Assembly: GCA_947631175.1 (NCBI GenBank)
Contig: CANRKI010000004.1
Location: 1-50,765 of the forward strand
Direction: 5' to 3'
DNA length: 50,765 bases
Source: an uncultured Flavobacterium sp.
GTDB taxonomy: Bacteria > Bacteroidota > Bacteroidia > Flavobacteriales > Flavobacteriaceae
Shown: positions 33,794 through 41,354 of the stretch, in pieces
How the letters are laid out: each line of letters begins with the position of its first letter
How positions within the stretch are numbered: the stretch's first letter is position 1
Notes under the pieces: model-generated
The model's input: the letters and a program-made list of their open reading frames with translations, nothing else
Databases searched by the model: none
What the model was told of the DNA's origin: nothing
Position numbers and translations under genes: made by a program

Positions 33794-33829
33794 AATAGGG
33801 TTTCAAGATCAGAAACTCTATTTTTTTTT
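33794..33829 (+). terminator. Terminator after gcvT
   Basis: AATAGGGTTTC pairs with GAAACTCTATT (one G-T wobble) across a 7-nt loop, then a T-run. Confidence 0.8.
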
Positions 33830-33851
33830 GGAATAAATACCAAAGATATTT

Positions 33852-33859
33852 TACTTTTG
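33852..33859 (+). promoter_or_regulatory. Predicted -7 box of the yebC-like gene
   Basis: TACTTTTG fits TAnnTTTG, 40 bp before the start codon. Confidence 0.5.
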
Positions 33860-33899
33860 TATCCTAAAATTTTTAGACTAAAAAAAACATATATATTCC

Positions 33900-34619
33900 A
33901 TGGGAAGAGCGTTCGAATTTAGAAAAGCTAGAAAAATGAAACGTTGGGCAGCAATGGCTAAAACGTTTACTCGTATTGGTAAAGACATTGTAATTGCAGT
34001 TAAAGAAGGAGGGCCACATCCAGAATCTAATGCACGTTTAAGAGCTGTAATACAAAATGCTAAAGCAGCAAACATGCCTAAAGAAAACGTTGAAAGAGCA
34101 ATTAAAAAAGCAACCGACAAGGACACGGCAAACTATAAAGAAGTTTTGTTTGAAGGATATGCACCACACGGAATCGCTATTTTAATTGAATGTGCTACAG
34201 ACAACAACAACCGTACAGTAGCAAACATTCGTAGTTATTTTAACAAATGCAACGGAACAATGGGAACTCAAGGTTCGGTTGAGTTTATGTTCGACCACAC
34301 TTGTAACTTCCGTATTCCTGCAGAAGGACAAGATGTTGAAGAGCTTGAATTAGAAATGATTGACTTTGGAGTTGAAGAAATTTTTGCCGATGAAGACGGA
34401 ATCCTTATGTATGCACCTTTCGAAAGTTTTGGAGCCATCCAAAAAGAACTTGAAGGTCGCGGAATAGAAATCCTTTCTTCTGGTTTCGAAAGAATCCCTC
34501 AAGTAACTAAAGAATTAACAGCAGAACAAATTGCTGATGTTGAAAAACTTTTAGAGAAAATTGAAGAAGATGACGACGTAATGAACGTGTACCACACAAT
34601 GCAAGAAAGCGCTGAGTAA
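33900..34619 (+). CDS. YebC/PmpR-family protein
   Basis: 239 residues. The N-terminus MGRAFEFRKARKMKRWAAMA is the form found in Bacteroidota in place of the usual MAGHSKWANIKH start. AVKEGGPHPESNARLRAVIQ and NMPKENVERAIKKAT follow, as in all YebC proteins, and the body is acidic with an SVEFMFDH segment. Members were named as transcriptional regulators, and more recent work links the family to translation of difficult motifs such as polyproline. It is a single gene between terminators. Confidence 0.93.
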   Translation: MGRAFEFRKARKMKRWAAMAKTFTRIGKDIVIAVKEGGPHPESNARLRAVIQNAKAANMPKENVERAIKKATDKDTANYKEVLFEGYAPHGIAILIECATDNNNRTVANIRSYFNKCNGTMGTQGSVEFMFDHTCNFRIPAEGQDVEELELEMIDFGVEEIFADEDGILMYAPFESFGAIQKELEGRGIEILSSGFERIPQVTKELTAEQIADVEKLLEKIEEDDDVMNVYHTMQESAE

Positions 34620-34641
34620 GCCACTGTCATAAATCATAATA

Positions 34642-34682
34642 AAAAATCCTAACTAGAAAAAAAATCTAGTTAGGATTTTTTA
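34642..34682 (+). terminator. Terminator after the yebC-like gene
   Basis: AAAATCCTAACTAGA pairs perfectly with TCTAGTTAGGATTTT, followed by T residues. Confidence 0.85.
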
Positions 34683-34724
34683 TTTGTAAAAGTTTGTACT
34701 ACTTTTAATAACAAATTTATGTAC

Positions 34725-35327
34725 ATGAAAAAACTTATCTTCACACTATTCGTAGCTACCATTTGTAGCTCTGCCTTTGCACAAAATTATTCAGTACCTG
34801 CAGTAAGTCCAAGACAAAAAGTAGAACACCAATTCTCAATCTCAAACGTATCTGTAGACTATAGTAGACCCGCTGTTAATGGACGTAAAGTTTTCGGAGA
34901 TTTAGTACCTTTTGGCGATGTTTGGAGAGCAGGTGCAAACTCATCTACTAAAATTACATTTGGCCAAAACGTAAAATTCGGTAGCGAATCAATAGCAGCC
35001 GGAACATACTCAATGTTCATCGTTCCTCAAGCTAAAGAGTGGAGAATCATCTTAAATAAAGACATACAAAGTTGGGGTGCTTACTCGTACAACGAAACAT
35101 TAAATGTATTAGATATTACAGTTCCAACAGAAAAATTAAAATCTAAAATCGAATACCTAGAAATGGTTTTCATGCCAACTACAGACGGCAAATTAAACCT
35201 TGCAATCGCTTGGGACTTCACAAAAGTAATCATCCCAATTGCCGAGGAAAATCCAGAAGTAATCGCTAAAATGATCAATAAGCTTAAAGAAGTTAAGCAA
35301 ATTGAGAGAGAAGCAAACAAAAAATAA
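34725..35327 (+). CDS. Secreted DUF2911 family protein
   Basis: The start at 34725 gives 200 residues with a signal peptide (MKKLIFTLFVATICSSAFAQ); an ATG two codons upstream is an alternative. The mature part shows DUF2911 signatures: VSVDYSRPAVNGRKVFGDLV, PFGDVWRAGANSSTKITFG and AAGTYSMFIVPQAKEWRIIL. It is a beta-sandwich envelope protein with a Lys/Glu-rich tail. The family is widespread in Bacteroidota, often with TPR extensions, and has no established function. It is a single gene with its own terminator. Confidence 0.88.
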   Translation: MKKLIFTLFVATICSSAFAQNYSVPAVSPRQKVEHQFSISNVSVDYSRPAVNGRKVFGDLVPFGDVWRAGANSSTKITFGQNVKFGSESIAAGTYSMFIVPQAKEWRIILNKDIQSWGAYSYNETLNVLDITVPTEKLKSKIEYLEMVFMPTTDGKLNLAIAWDFTKVIIPIAEENPEVIAKMINKLKEVKQIEREANKK

Positions 35328-35334
35328 TTTCCAA

Positions 35335-35366
35335 AAGACCTTTAGTTTTTAAAGGTCTTTTTTTTT
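35335..35366 (+). terminator. Terminator after the DUF2911 gene
   Basis: AAAAGACCTTTA pairs with TAAAGGTCTTTT across 5 bases, then a T-run. Confidence 0.8.
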
Positions 35367-35405
35367 AGAAGCAAAATCAGTAGGCTAAAAATAAAACCAT
35401 TTTCC

Positions 35406-35466
35406 TGTGTTTCGCTATATCTTTTGTTCGTTTCCTCACAAAAGGATGCCGCTACACCCAGGGCTA
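35406..35466. repeat. GC-richer interspersed-repeat-like sequence
   Basis: An island of higher GC in the 311-bp gap between the DUF2911 and msrB genes. It contains TTTCGCTATATCTTTTG, a CTTTTG/CAAAAG inverted pair (35421-35426 and 35439-35444) and GGATGCCGCTACACCCAGGG. I recall similar wording in short repeats scattered between genes of Flavobacteriaceae. The rest of the gap holds only terminators on either side and no gene. Confidence 0.45.
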
Positions 35467-35609
35467 AATGTTAAATCTTTTACTCACCGAAAAACTAATT
35501 CAAAATAATTTTTTATTTAATCAAAATAATAATAAGTTTGCGCCAAATTAAGGGAGGTCAAATATAAGGGCATTGATATTTGATCATTACATTCATACTT
35601 TTTATAAAA

Positions 35610-35641
35610 AAAACTCATAGTTTTAAACTATGAGTTTTTTA
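35610..35641 (-). terminator. Terminator downstream of the msrB pair
   Basis: AAAACTCATAGTTT and AAACTATGAGTTTTTT form a stem next to the 3' end of the minus-strand msrB gene; on the minus strand it ends in T residues. Confidence 0.7.
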
Positions 35642-36028
35642 TTTAAAATCAATCGAAAGCGAATTTACACAATATCTCTTTCCTGTAGTTTCTCTAGGTC
35701 CATCATCAAAAACATGACCTAAATGCCCACCACAACTCGCACAAACAATTTCCACTCGTATCATTCCGTGGCTTTCATCTTTTCGGTAAGCCACTTTACC
35801 CGCAATCGAATCGTCAAAACTTGGCCAACCACAGTGCGAATCAAATTTTGAATCCGATTCAAATAAAGCCTCACCACATCCGGCGCAACAATACGTTCCT
35901 TTTTCAAAATGTAAATTATAAGTTCCCGTGTGTGGATATTCTGTTCCTTGTTCTCGTAAAATTCTGTAACGATCTGGACCTAAAGCCTCAAACCATTCTT
36001 CCTCTGTTTTTTCAATTTTGTATTTCAT
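35639..36028 (-). CDS. msrB: Peptide methionine-(R)-S-oxide reductase MsrB, cytoplasmic form
   Basis: The start at 36028 gives 129 residues beginning MKYKIEKTEEEWFEALGPDR. Zinc-binding CxxC pairs are in YCCAGCGEALF and VCASCGGHLGH, and the catalytic Cys is in GKRYCVNSLSIDF. It reduces the R form of methionine sulfoxide in proteins, using thioredoxin. It has no signal peptide. Its start lies inside the end of the upstream lipoprotein msrB, a 17-bp overlap in another frame, so the two are translated as a coupled pair. A longer frame to 36109 exists, but it is antisense-like and lacks family similarity. Confidence 0.94.
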   Translation of the reverse strand: MKYKIEKTEEEWFEALGPDRYRILREQGTEYPHTGTYNLHFEKGTYCCAGCGEALFESDSKFDSHCGWPSFDDSIAGKVAYRKDESHGMIRVEIVCASCGGHLGHVFDDGPRETTGKRYCVNSLSIDFK

Positions 36029-36494
36029 CTTCTGGTATAAATTTAATAGAAACCGAATTTGTACAATAGCGTTTTCCTGTGGTTTGTGTTGGACCATCAT
36101 CAAAAACATGACCTAAATGACCTTTGCATTTAGAGCAAGAAACCTCAATTCTATCCATGTTTAACGAACTATCTTTGGTATAAACAACTGTTCCTTTTAT
36201 TGCCTGATCAAAACTTGGCCAGCCACAATCCGAATCAAACTTGGCATCAGATGTAAATAAAACCTGATTACAAACTTTACAAACATAAACACCTTTTTCA
36301 AAATGATTCCAATACGCGCCAGTAAAAGCCCGTTCTGTGCCTTGCTCTCGAATTACGTAATGTTCAAAATCGGTTAATCCCTCCGCAGTTAGCGGTTCTG
36401 TTTTATTATCTAATATTTTATATTCGGTTTCCTTGGTCGATGTTTTGCAATTAATAAATAAACAGCAAACTAATAGCAAGTGGTACCATTTCAT
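36012..36494 (-). CDS. Peptide methionine-(R)-S-oxide reductase, lipoprotein form
   Basis: 160 residues of the MsrB family with a lipoprotein signal (MKWYHLLLVCCLFINC, Cys16), so it acts in the cell envelope. The zinc Cys pairs are in VCKVCNQVLF and CSKCKGHLGHVFDDGP; the catalytic Cys is in GKRYCTNSVSI. It repairs oxidized methionine in periplasmic or outer-membrane proteins. It is paired with a cytoplasmic paralogue downstream and lies 2 bp after an alpha/beta hydrolase gene in the same direction. How electrons reach it in the periplasm is not clear from the neighbours. Confidence 0.93.
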   Translation of the reverse strand: MKWYHLLLVCCLFINCKTSTKETEYKILDNKTEPLTAEGLTDFEHYVIREQGTERAFTGAYWNHFEKGVYVCKVCNQVLFTSDAKFDSDCGWPSFDQAIKGTVVYTKDSSLNMDRIEVSCSKCKGHLGHVFDDGPTQTTGKRYCTNSVSIKFIPEDEIQN

Positions 36495-36496
36495 AA

Positions 36497-37366
36497 TTAT
36501 TTGTTTACAAAGTTTACAATGTGTTCAATTACATTTTTATCACCCAAAATTTTGCGATGTCCTAAACCAGAAGTAATAACAAAATCACTGTTTTTTATTT
36601 TTTCAGCAATATTTTCAGCACATTTTACTGGCACGTCAGTGTCGTCCGTATCATGAATAACCAAACAAGGAATATTAATTTTTGAAGCAACATTGGAAAC
36701 AGAGAAATCATTCATTTTTAAATCGTACTGTTTTTCAAATTTTTTCTGAAGCTTTGCAGCAAACTTACGGTTTAATTCCAATCTATCTGTAAAATCAGCA
36801 ACGACATCACTAACTAAATCACCGCCAGCAATTAAAACTGCTTTATTTGTTTTTACACCTTGGCTAATAGCATTTGCTGTAGCCATTGCGCCTAATGAGT
36901 GACCTATAATATATTCAAACGGGCCATATTGTGCGTTTATTTCGTGAATACAATCAATAAAATCGCGCATGGTACTTTGTTTGCCCTCCGATTTTCCGTG
37001 TGCGGGGCCATCAAAACTTATAATACCATAATTTAACTTCGATAATTCTTTAGCAATACTGTAAAGTTGTGTTCCGCGACCCGACCAACCATGAACTAAA
37101 AGGATTCTTTTTTTAGTTTCATCTGTTTTATATTGATAAATATTTATTTTTTTTTCGATTTTTGAAACGTAGCATAGTTCTTGTGTTGCCTTTTGTACCA
37201 TCTCCATTTCGCGCTGTGGCGTAGGATAGTGGATGGGAGTCACAAAAATTTTTGAAATAAATTTAACTAATAATCCTGGCGCTGTTTTTTCTAAAAATTT
37301 AGCAGTTACAGCAATGGCTTTTGGTATTTTTAATGAGGGTTGTTTTAGTTTTTCAAGATCAGTCAT
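36497..37366 (-). CDS. Alpha/beta hydrolase
   Basis: 289 residues with the alpha/beta hydrolase fold. The oxyanion loop is LLVHGWSGRG (90-99), the nucleophile elbow GHSLG (Ser157), a probable acid is in HDTDDTDVPV, and the catalytic His is in GLGHRKIL. There is no signal peptide. The substrate is not evident; such proteins are often annotated as esterases or thioesterases. It starts a three-gene unit with the two msrB genes. Confidence 0.85.
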   Translation of the reverse strand: MTDLEKLKQPSLKIPKAIAVTAKFLEKTAPGLLVKFISKIFVTPIHYPTPQREMEMVQKATQELCYVSKIEKKINIYQYKTDETKKRILLVHGWSGRGTQLYSIAKELSKLNYGIISFDGPAHGKSEGKQSTMRDFIDCIHEINAQYGPFEYIIGHSLGAMATANAISQGVKTNKAVLIAGGDLVSDVVADFTDRLELNRKFAAKLQKKFEKQYDLKMNDFSVSNVASKINIPCLVIHDTDDTDVPVKCAENIAEKIKNSDFVITSGLGHRKILGDKNVIEHIVNFVNK

Positions 37367-37502
37367 AAAAAATAATTTATTCCATGCAATTTAGTGCTTA
37401 TAATTAAAATTTATTTATAATTAGATATTAAAACTTATAAAAAAAACGTTGATAAATATTTAAAAATAAATTTAGTAATTTCGAAACCAAATAATAAGTC
37501 TT

Positions 37503-38315
37503 ATGAATTTAAAGTCAACCTTTATAGTTTGTGCGGCATCGGCTATGGTAATGGCTTGTGCAACAAATCCCTTTACGGGAAAATCAACAATGGCTTTAGT
37601 ATCGGATAGTGAAATTTTTCCGTCTTCTTTTCAGCAATATTCTCAATTTTTATCAGAGAATAAGATAGTGACAGGAACTACAGATGCTAAACGCATTGAA
37701 AGTATTGGAAATAAAATTAGAGTAGCTGCCGAGAAATGGTTAAATGCTAATGGATATTCGGATTATTTAAAAGATTATCAATGGGAATATAAATTAGTAG
37801 ATTCGAAAGAATTAAATGCTTGGTGTATGCCAGGAGGTAAAATTGTATTTTATACAGGAATTTTACCTGTAGCAAAAACAGATGCTGGTATCGCTACTAT
37901 TATGGGACACGAAGTGGCTCACGCATTAGCTAATCACGGACAACAACGTATGTCGGCTGGGGTTTTACAGCAATTAGGAGCTACAGGAACTCAAGTTGCT
38001 GTTGGAAACAAAAGTGCTGTTACCCAACAATTAGCAATGACAGCTTATGGAGCAGCAACTCAATTAGGAGGAATGATGCCTTTTAGTAGAAAACACGAGT
38101 CTGAAGCTGATGATATAGGTTTAATTTTAATGGCAATTGCAGGATTTAATCCTGACGAAGCCGTTCCGTTTTGGGAAAGAATGGCTGCTCAGGGCGGTGC
38201 ATCGCAACCTGAATTTTTAAGTACTCACCCAAGTAATGCCACTCGAATTTCGAATATCAAATCGTTAATTCCTAAAGCAAAAGCTGAGGCTGCAAAATTT
38301 GGAGTTAAATTTTAA
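37503..38315 (+). CDS. M48-family metallopeptidase lipoprotein
   Basis: 270 residues with a lipoprotein signal (lipobox VMACA, Cys19). The zinc motif HEVAH is at 136-140, followed by the ESEAD motif at 199-203, the pattern of the M48 family (LoiP/BepA-type periplasmic peptidases). It probably degrades or helps assemble envelope proteins. It ends with a strong terminator and is transcribed alone. Confidence 0.92.
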   Translation: MNLKSTFIVCAASAMVMACATNPFTGKSTMALVSDSEIFPSSFQQYSQFLSENKIVTGTTDAKRIESIGNKIRVAAEKWLNANGYSDYLKDYQWEYKLVDSKELNAWCMPGGKIVFYTGILPVAKTDAGIATIMGHEVAHALANHGQQRMSAGVLQQLGATGTQVAVGNKSAVTQQLAMTAYGAATQLGGMMPFSRKHESEADDIGLILMAIAGFNPDEAVPFWERMAAQGGASQPEFLSTHPSNATRISNIKSLIPKAKAEAAKFGVKF

Positions 38316-38341
38316 TAAAATACTATAATTTTTTTACTTTT

Positions 38342-38374
38342 AAGCTGTCTAAAATAAGTTAGACAGCTTTTTTT
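38342..38374 (+). terminator. Terminator after the M48 peptidase gene
   Basis: AAGCTGTCTAA pairs perfectly with TTAGACAGCTT, then a T-run. Confidence 0.85.
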
Positions 38375-38386
38375 AATTTCATCTCT

Positions 38387-39700
38387 ATGCAAAAACTCGA
38401 AAAAGGATCAAAAAAACTTTTAAATGCTTGGGCATTTTACGATTGGGCTAACTCGGTATATAGTTTGGTTATTTCTTCGGCAATATTTCCGCTATTTTAT
38501 GCCATGCTATTTGCAAATTACACAGTAAAACAAATCAATTTTTTTGGTATTAGTTTTAAATCAACCGCATTAATATCTTTTATTACTGCTTTTGCATTTT
38601 TAACCATTGCTATTTTATCACCTGTACTTTCTGGTATTGCCGATTTTACAGGAAAGAAAAAACGCTTTATGCAGTTTTTTTGTTGGTTTGGTGCCTTATG
38701 TACAATAGGTTTGTATTGGTTTAGCCTTGATCATGTGTACATCAGTATGTTTTTTTACTTTGGAGGTTTAATTGGGTTTTGGGGAAGTTTGGTGTTTTAC
38801 AATTCGTATTTGCCCGATATTGCTTATCCAGAACAACAAGATAAATTAAGTGCTAAAGGTTATTCTTTAGGCTATATAGGTAGTGTTATTTTAATGATTG
38901 TAAACTTATTGATGGTTTTAAACCCATCGTGGTTTAATATTGTTGAGCCTACCGAAGCGCTTGCAGCCGAAAAAGCTATGCGAATTTCCTTTTTAACCGT
39001 TGGAGTTTGGTGGATAGTTTTTGCTCAGTACTCTTTCAAACATTTACCTCTTTATCAATCAAAAGGAAAAATAACTAAAAATGTTGTTTTTTCGGGGGTT
39101 ATTGAATTGAAAAAGGTTTGGCAAATTTTAAAGCAAAATCCTACTTTAAAAAAATACTTAGCGGCATTTTTTGTATACAGTATGGCGGTGCAAACAGTAA
39201 TGCTTGTGGCTACTTATTTTGGTGAGGAAGAAATTAATTGGGCCGATGACAGCCAAAAAACATTTGGATTAATCATCAGTATTTTATTGATACAATTGGT
39301 TGCTGTTTTAGGTGCGATTTTAACCTCAAAACTATCAAACAAAATAGGAAATATAAAGGCGCTTATTGGTATCAATACAATTTGGGTTTTAATCTGTTTA
39401 ATTGCTTATTTGGTTACAGAACCAGTTCACTTTTATATAACAGCAGCCTTTGTTGGATTGGTTATGGGCGGAATTCAATCTTTATCCAGATCTACATATT
39501 CTAAATTATTACCAGAAACGACTGACACAACTTCTTTTTTTAGCTTTTATGATGTTGCCGAAAAGATTGGAATTGTAATTGGAATGCTAATTTATGGTGC
39601 CATTGACCAAATAACAGGAAGTATGCGAAATGCGATTGTTTTTTTAGTTGTGTTTTTTGTGCTAGGAATTTATTTGCTGCAAAAAGTGAATAAGAAGTAG
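38387..39700 (+). CDS. MFS transporter, UMF1/Atg22-like
   Basis: 437 residues and about 12 membrane helices. It starts with the UMF1 hallmark LLNAWAFYDWANSVYSLVIS and has SGIADFTGKKKRFMQFFCWF (the MFS loop 2-3 motif) and GGIQSLSRSTYSKLLPETTD between later helices. Members resemble vacuolar Atg22 amino-acid effluxers; the bacterial substrate is not known. It starts 72 bp after the M48 gene behind a terminator. Confidence 0.88.
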   Translation: MQKLEKGSKKLLNAWAFYDWANSVYSLVISSAIFPLFYAMLFANYTVKQINFFGISFKSTALISFITAFAFLTIAILSPVLSGIADFTGKKKRFMQFFCWFGALCTIGLYWFSLDHVYISMFFYFGGLIGFWGSLVFYNSYLPDIAYPEQQDKLSAKGYSLGYIGSVILMIVNLLMVLNPSWFNIVEPTEALAAEKAMRISFLTVGVWWIVFAQYSFKHLPLYQSKGKITKNVVFSGVIELKKVWQILKQNPTLKKYLAAFFVYSMAVQTVMLVATYFGEEEINWADDSQKTFGLIISILLIQLVAVLGAILTSKLSNKIGNIKALIGINTIWVLICLIAYLVTEPVHFYITAAFVGLVMGGIQSLSRSTYSKLLPETTDTTSFFSFYDVAEKIGIVIGMLIYGAIDQITGSMRNAIVFLVVFFVLGIYLLQKVNKK

Positions 39701-39752
39701 TAATTTCTTAAATTTTTATTAAATTAGGCCCCAATTAACCCAACCTAGTTTT

Positions 39753-40457
39753 ATGAACAAGAATTATTTTATAGCAGCGATTTGTGCATTATTTGCCTTT
39801 ACAACATCATGTGAGACTGAACCTGTAGATCCGTACATTTCTGGAATTCATAATCCAGTTTTAAATCCATCAAGTACAGATTATCTGCCTAGAGAGTTAA
39901 ACAACGAGTGGCATTATAAAACAAACGGAGTGTTAGAGACTGCTCCGTATAAAATTTCAGGAAGTGCTAATATTGAGGCAGGCGCGTGGTATATTTTTGA
40001 TGGAAGTTTATTTTTGCCAAAAAATACAACAGCAGACTCTTTTTTACGTAAAGTCGAAAATGATTATTATTTAAGATTTGAAAACGTAGTAGGGGAGAAC
40101 ACAACGCAAACTCCATACGAAGTACTTGTTTTGAAAGAAAATTTATTGACTGGAGAAACGTGGAATCAAGAAGTTAATAACCACATCTCATATACAGAAC
40201 TTAATTTAAATGATGTTCCGCAAAGAACCCGCATTGAAAATAAAGTAATTGCTAAAGATGTTGCTATGACTATTAACGGCGTACGTTACGAAAAAGTAGT
40301 AAATATTGAGGCTAAATATTTTGACGCCTCTGACAATACGTATTTATACACAATTTCGACTTGGTTTGCTAAAGAAGTAGGTGTTGCAAGACAATTAATT
40401 ACTAATGGGAACGATTTTTCTCAAACAAAAGTTTTACAAGATTACATTGTAAATTAA
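39753..40457 (+). CDS. Lipoprotein of unknown function (first of a paralogous pair)
   Basis: 234 residues with lipoprotein signal MNKNYFIAAICALFAFTTSC (Cys20). A beta-rich domain follows, starting YLPRELNNEWHYKTNGVLE and ending STWFAKEVGVARQLITNG. This framework recurs in the next gene (GNQWIYAKD at its beginning, EVWYQPGIGPVKVI at its end), so the two look like diverged paralogues. They are separated by 10 bp and share an operon. Function is unknown. Confidence 0.8.
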   Translation: MNKNYFIAAICALFAFTTSCETEPVDPYISGIHNPVLNPSSTDYLPRELNNEWHYKTNGVLETAPYKISGSANIEAGAWYIFDGSLFLPKNTTADSFLRKVENDYYLRFENVVGENTTQTPYEVLVLKENLLTGETWNQEVNNHISYTELNLNDVPQRTRIENKVIAKDVAMTINGVRYEKVVNIEAKYFDASDNTYLYTISTWFAKEVGVARQLITNGNDFSQTKVLQDYIVN

Positions 40458-40467
40458 TTTAAAAAAT

Positions 40468-41163
40468 ATGAAGTGTAACTATTTTTATATTGTATTATTT
40501 TTAGCTTTGATGGGCTTATTTTCGTGTTCCGAATCAGATGATTTTAATTTAGATAATCCAGAGGATGAACAAGTTTTAAGTTTATGGCCTATTCACACAG
40601 GCAATCAATGGATTTATGCTAAAGATACAATTTACGATTCAATACGAATAGACACTTCGTATGTTTACAGTCAAGATTCGGTATTTAGGACAAAAAATTT
40701 TAAAAAGTTATTTTTACCTAATATCTTTCACTCTGATACGGTAACTACGCTTTTATTTATGTCGGATAGTGTTGTTAAGGTAAAAATTCCGGCGCACACT
40801 CAGATACAAAATACAACCGTTAAACAATTTTCTGAAGTGAATCTTCCAATTGTAAAAACAAACCAACAATTAGATTCTATTTTTGAAGGAACAATTCAGT
40901 TTAATTACACTGAGGATTTAAACAACGAAACGGTACAGGTTGATTATATCAGCACGATTACCCAAAAAGATGTAATGGAAGCGGTAGGAGGACGTGTATT
41001 TCAAAATCTTACAAAAATTGAAAACACCTACACTTTTCAATCCCAATACATCCCGCAGTTTTTTAAACTAGAGGTGTGGTATCAACCAGGAATAGGTCCT
41101 GTTAAAGTGATACAAAACGACACTACATCCTTTATCATAAATACTTATCAAATTATAGAATAA
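40468..41163 (+). CDS. Lipoprotein of unknown function (second of a paralogous pair)
   Basis: 231 residues with lipoprotein signal ending LMGLFSC (Cys20). The mature domain begins LWPIHTGNQWIYAKD and ends VWYQPGIGPVKVIQN, parallel to the upstream gene. Many short beta strands alternate with Thr, Asp and Ser. No catalytic motif is seen. A hairpin terminator follows directly. Confidence 0.8.
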   Translation: MKCNYFYIVLFLALMGLFSCSESDDFNLDNPEDEQVLSLWPIHTGNQWIYAKDTIYDSIRIDTSYVYSQDSVFRTKNFKKLFLPNIFHSDTVTTLLFMSDSVVKVKIPAHTQIQNTTVKQFSEVNLPIVKTNQQLDSIFEGTIQFNYTEDLNNETVQVDYISTITQKDVMEAVGGRVFQNLTKIENTYTFQSQYIPQFFKLEVWYQPGIGPVKVIQNDTTSFIINTYQIIE

Positions 41164-41165
41164 AA

Positions 41166-41209
41166 AAGCACTCTTAAAATGTATATATCGTTTTAAGAGT
41201 GTTTTTTTT
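41166..41209 (+). terminator. Terminator after the paralogous lipoproteins
   Basis: CACTCTTAAAA pairs with TTTTAAGAGTG and continues into A-run and T-run. Confidence 0.8.
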
Positions 41210-41210
41210 A

Positions 41211-41226
41211 TGGCATAAAGATTGAC
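41211..41226 (+). promoter_or_regulatory. Sigma-54-like -24/-12 promoter element upstream of lon
   Basis: TGGCATAAAGATTGAC, identical over 16 bases to the element before dnaK (5149-5164). Spacing fits sigma-54: GG at -24 and GA at -12. It would start transcription near 41238, leaving a leader of about 115 nt before lon. Confidence 0.6.
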
Positions 41227-41354
41227 ATACAAATAGAACCACAGCAATAAATTATTCTTTAATTAAGTTTATTTTATTGTTAATCAAAAAGTTATAAAAA
41301 AAACGGTTGCTGTACTTAAATTAGTGTAGTGACAAAAAGTCTTAAAAAATAAAT

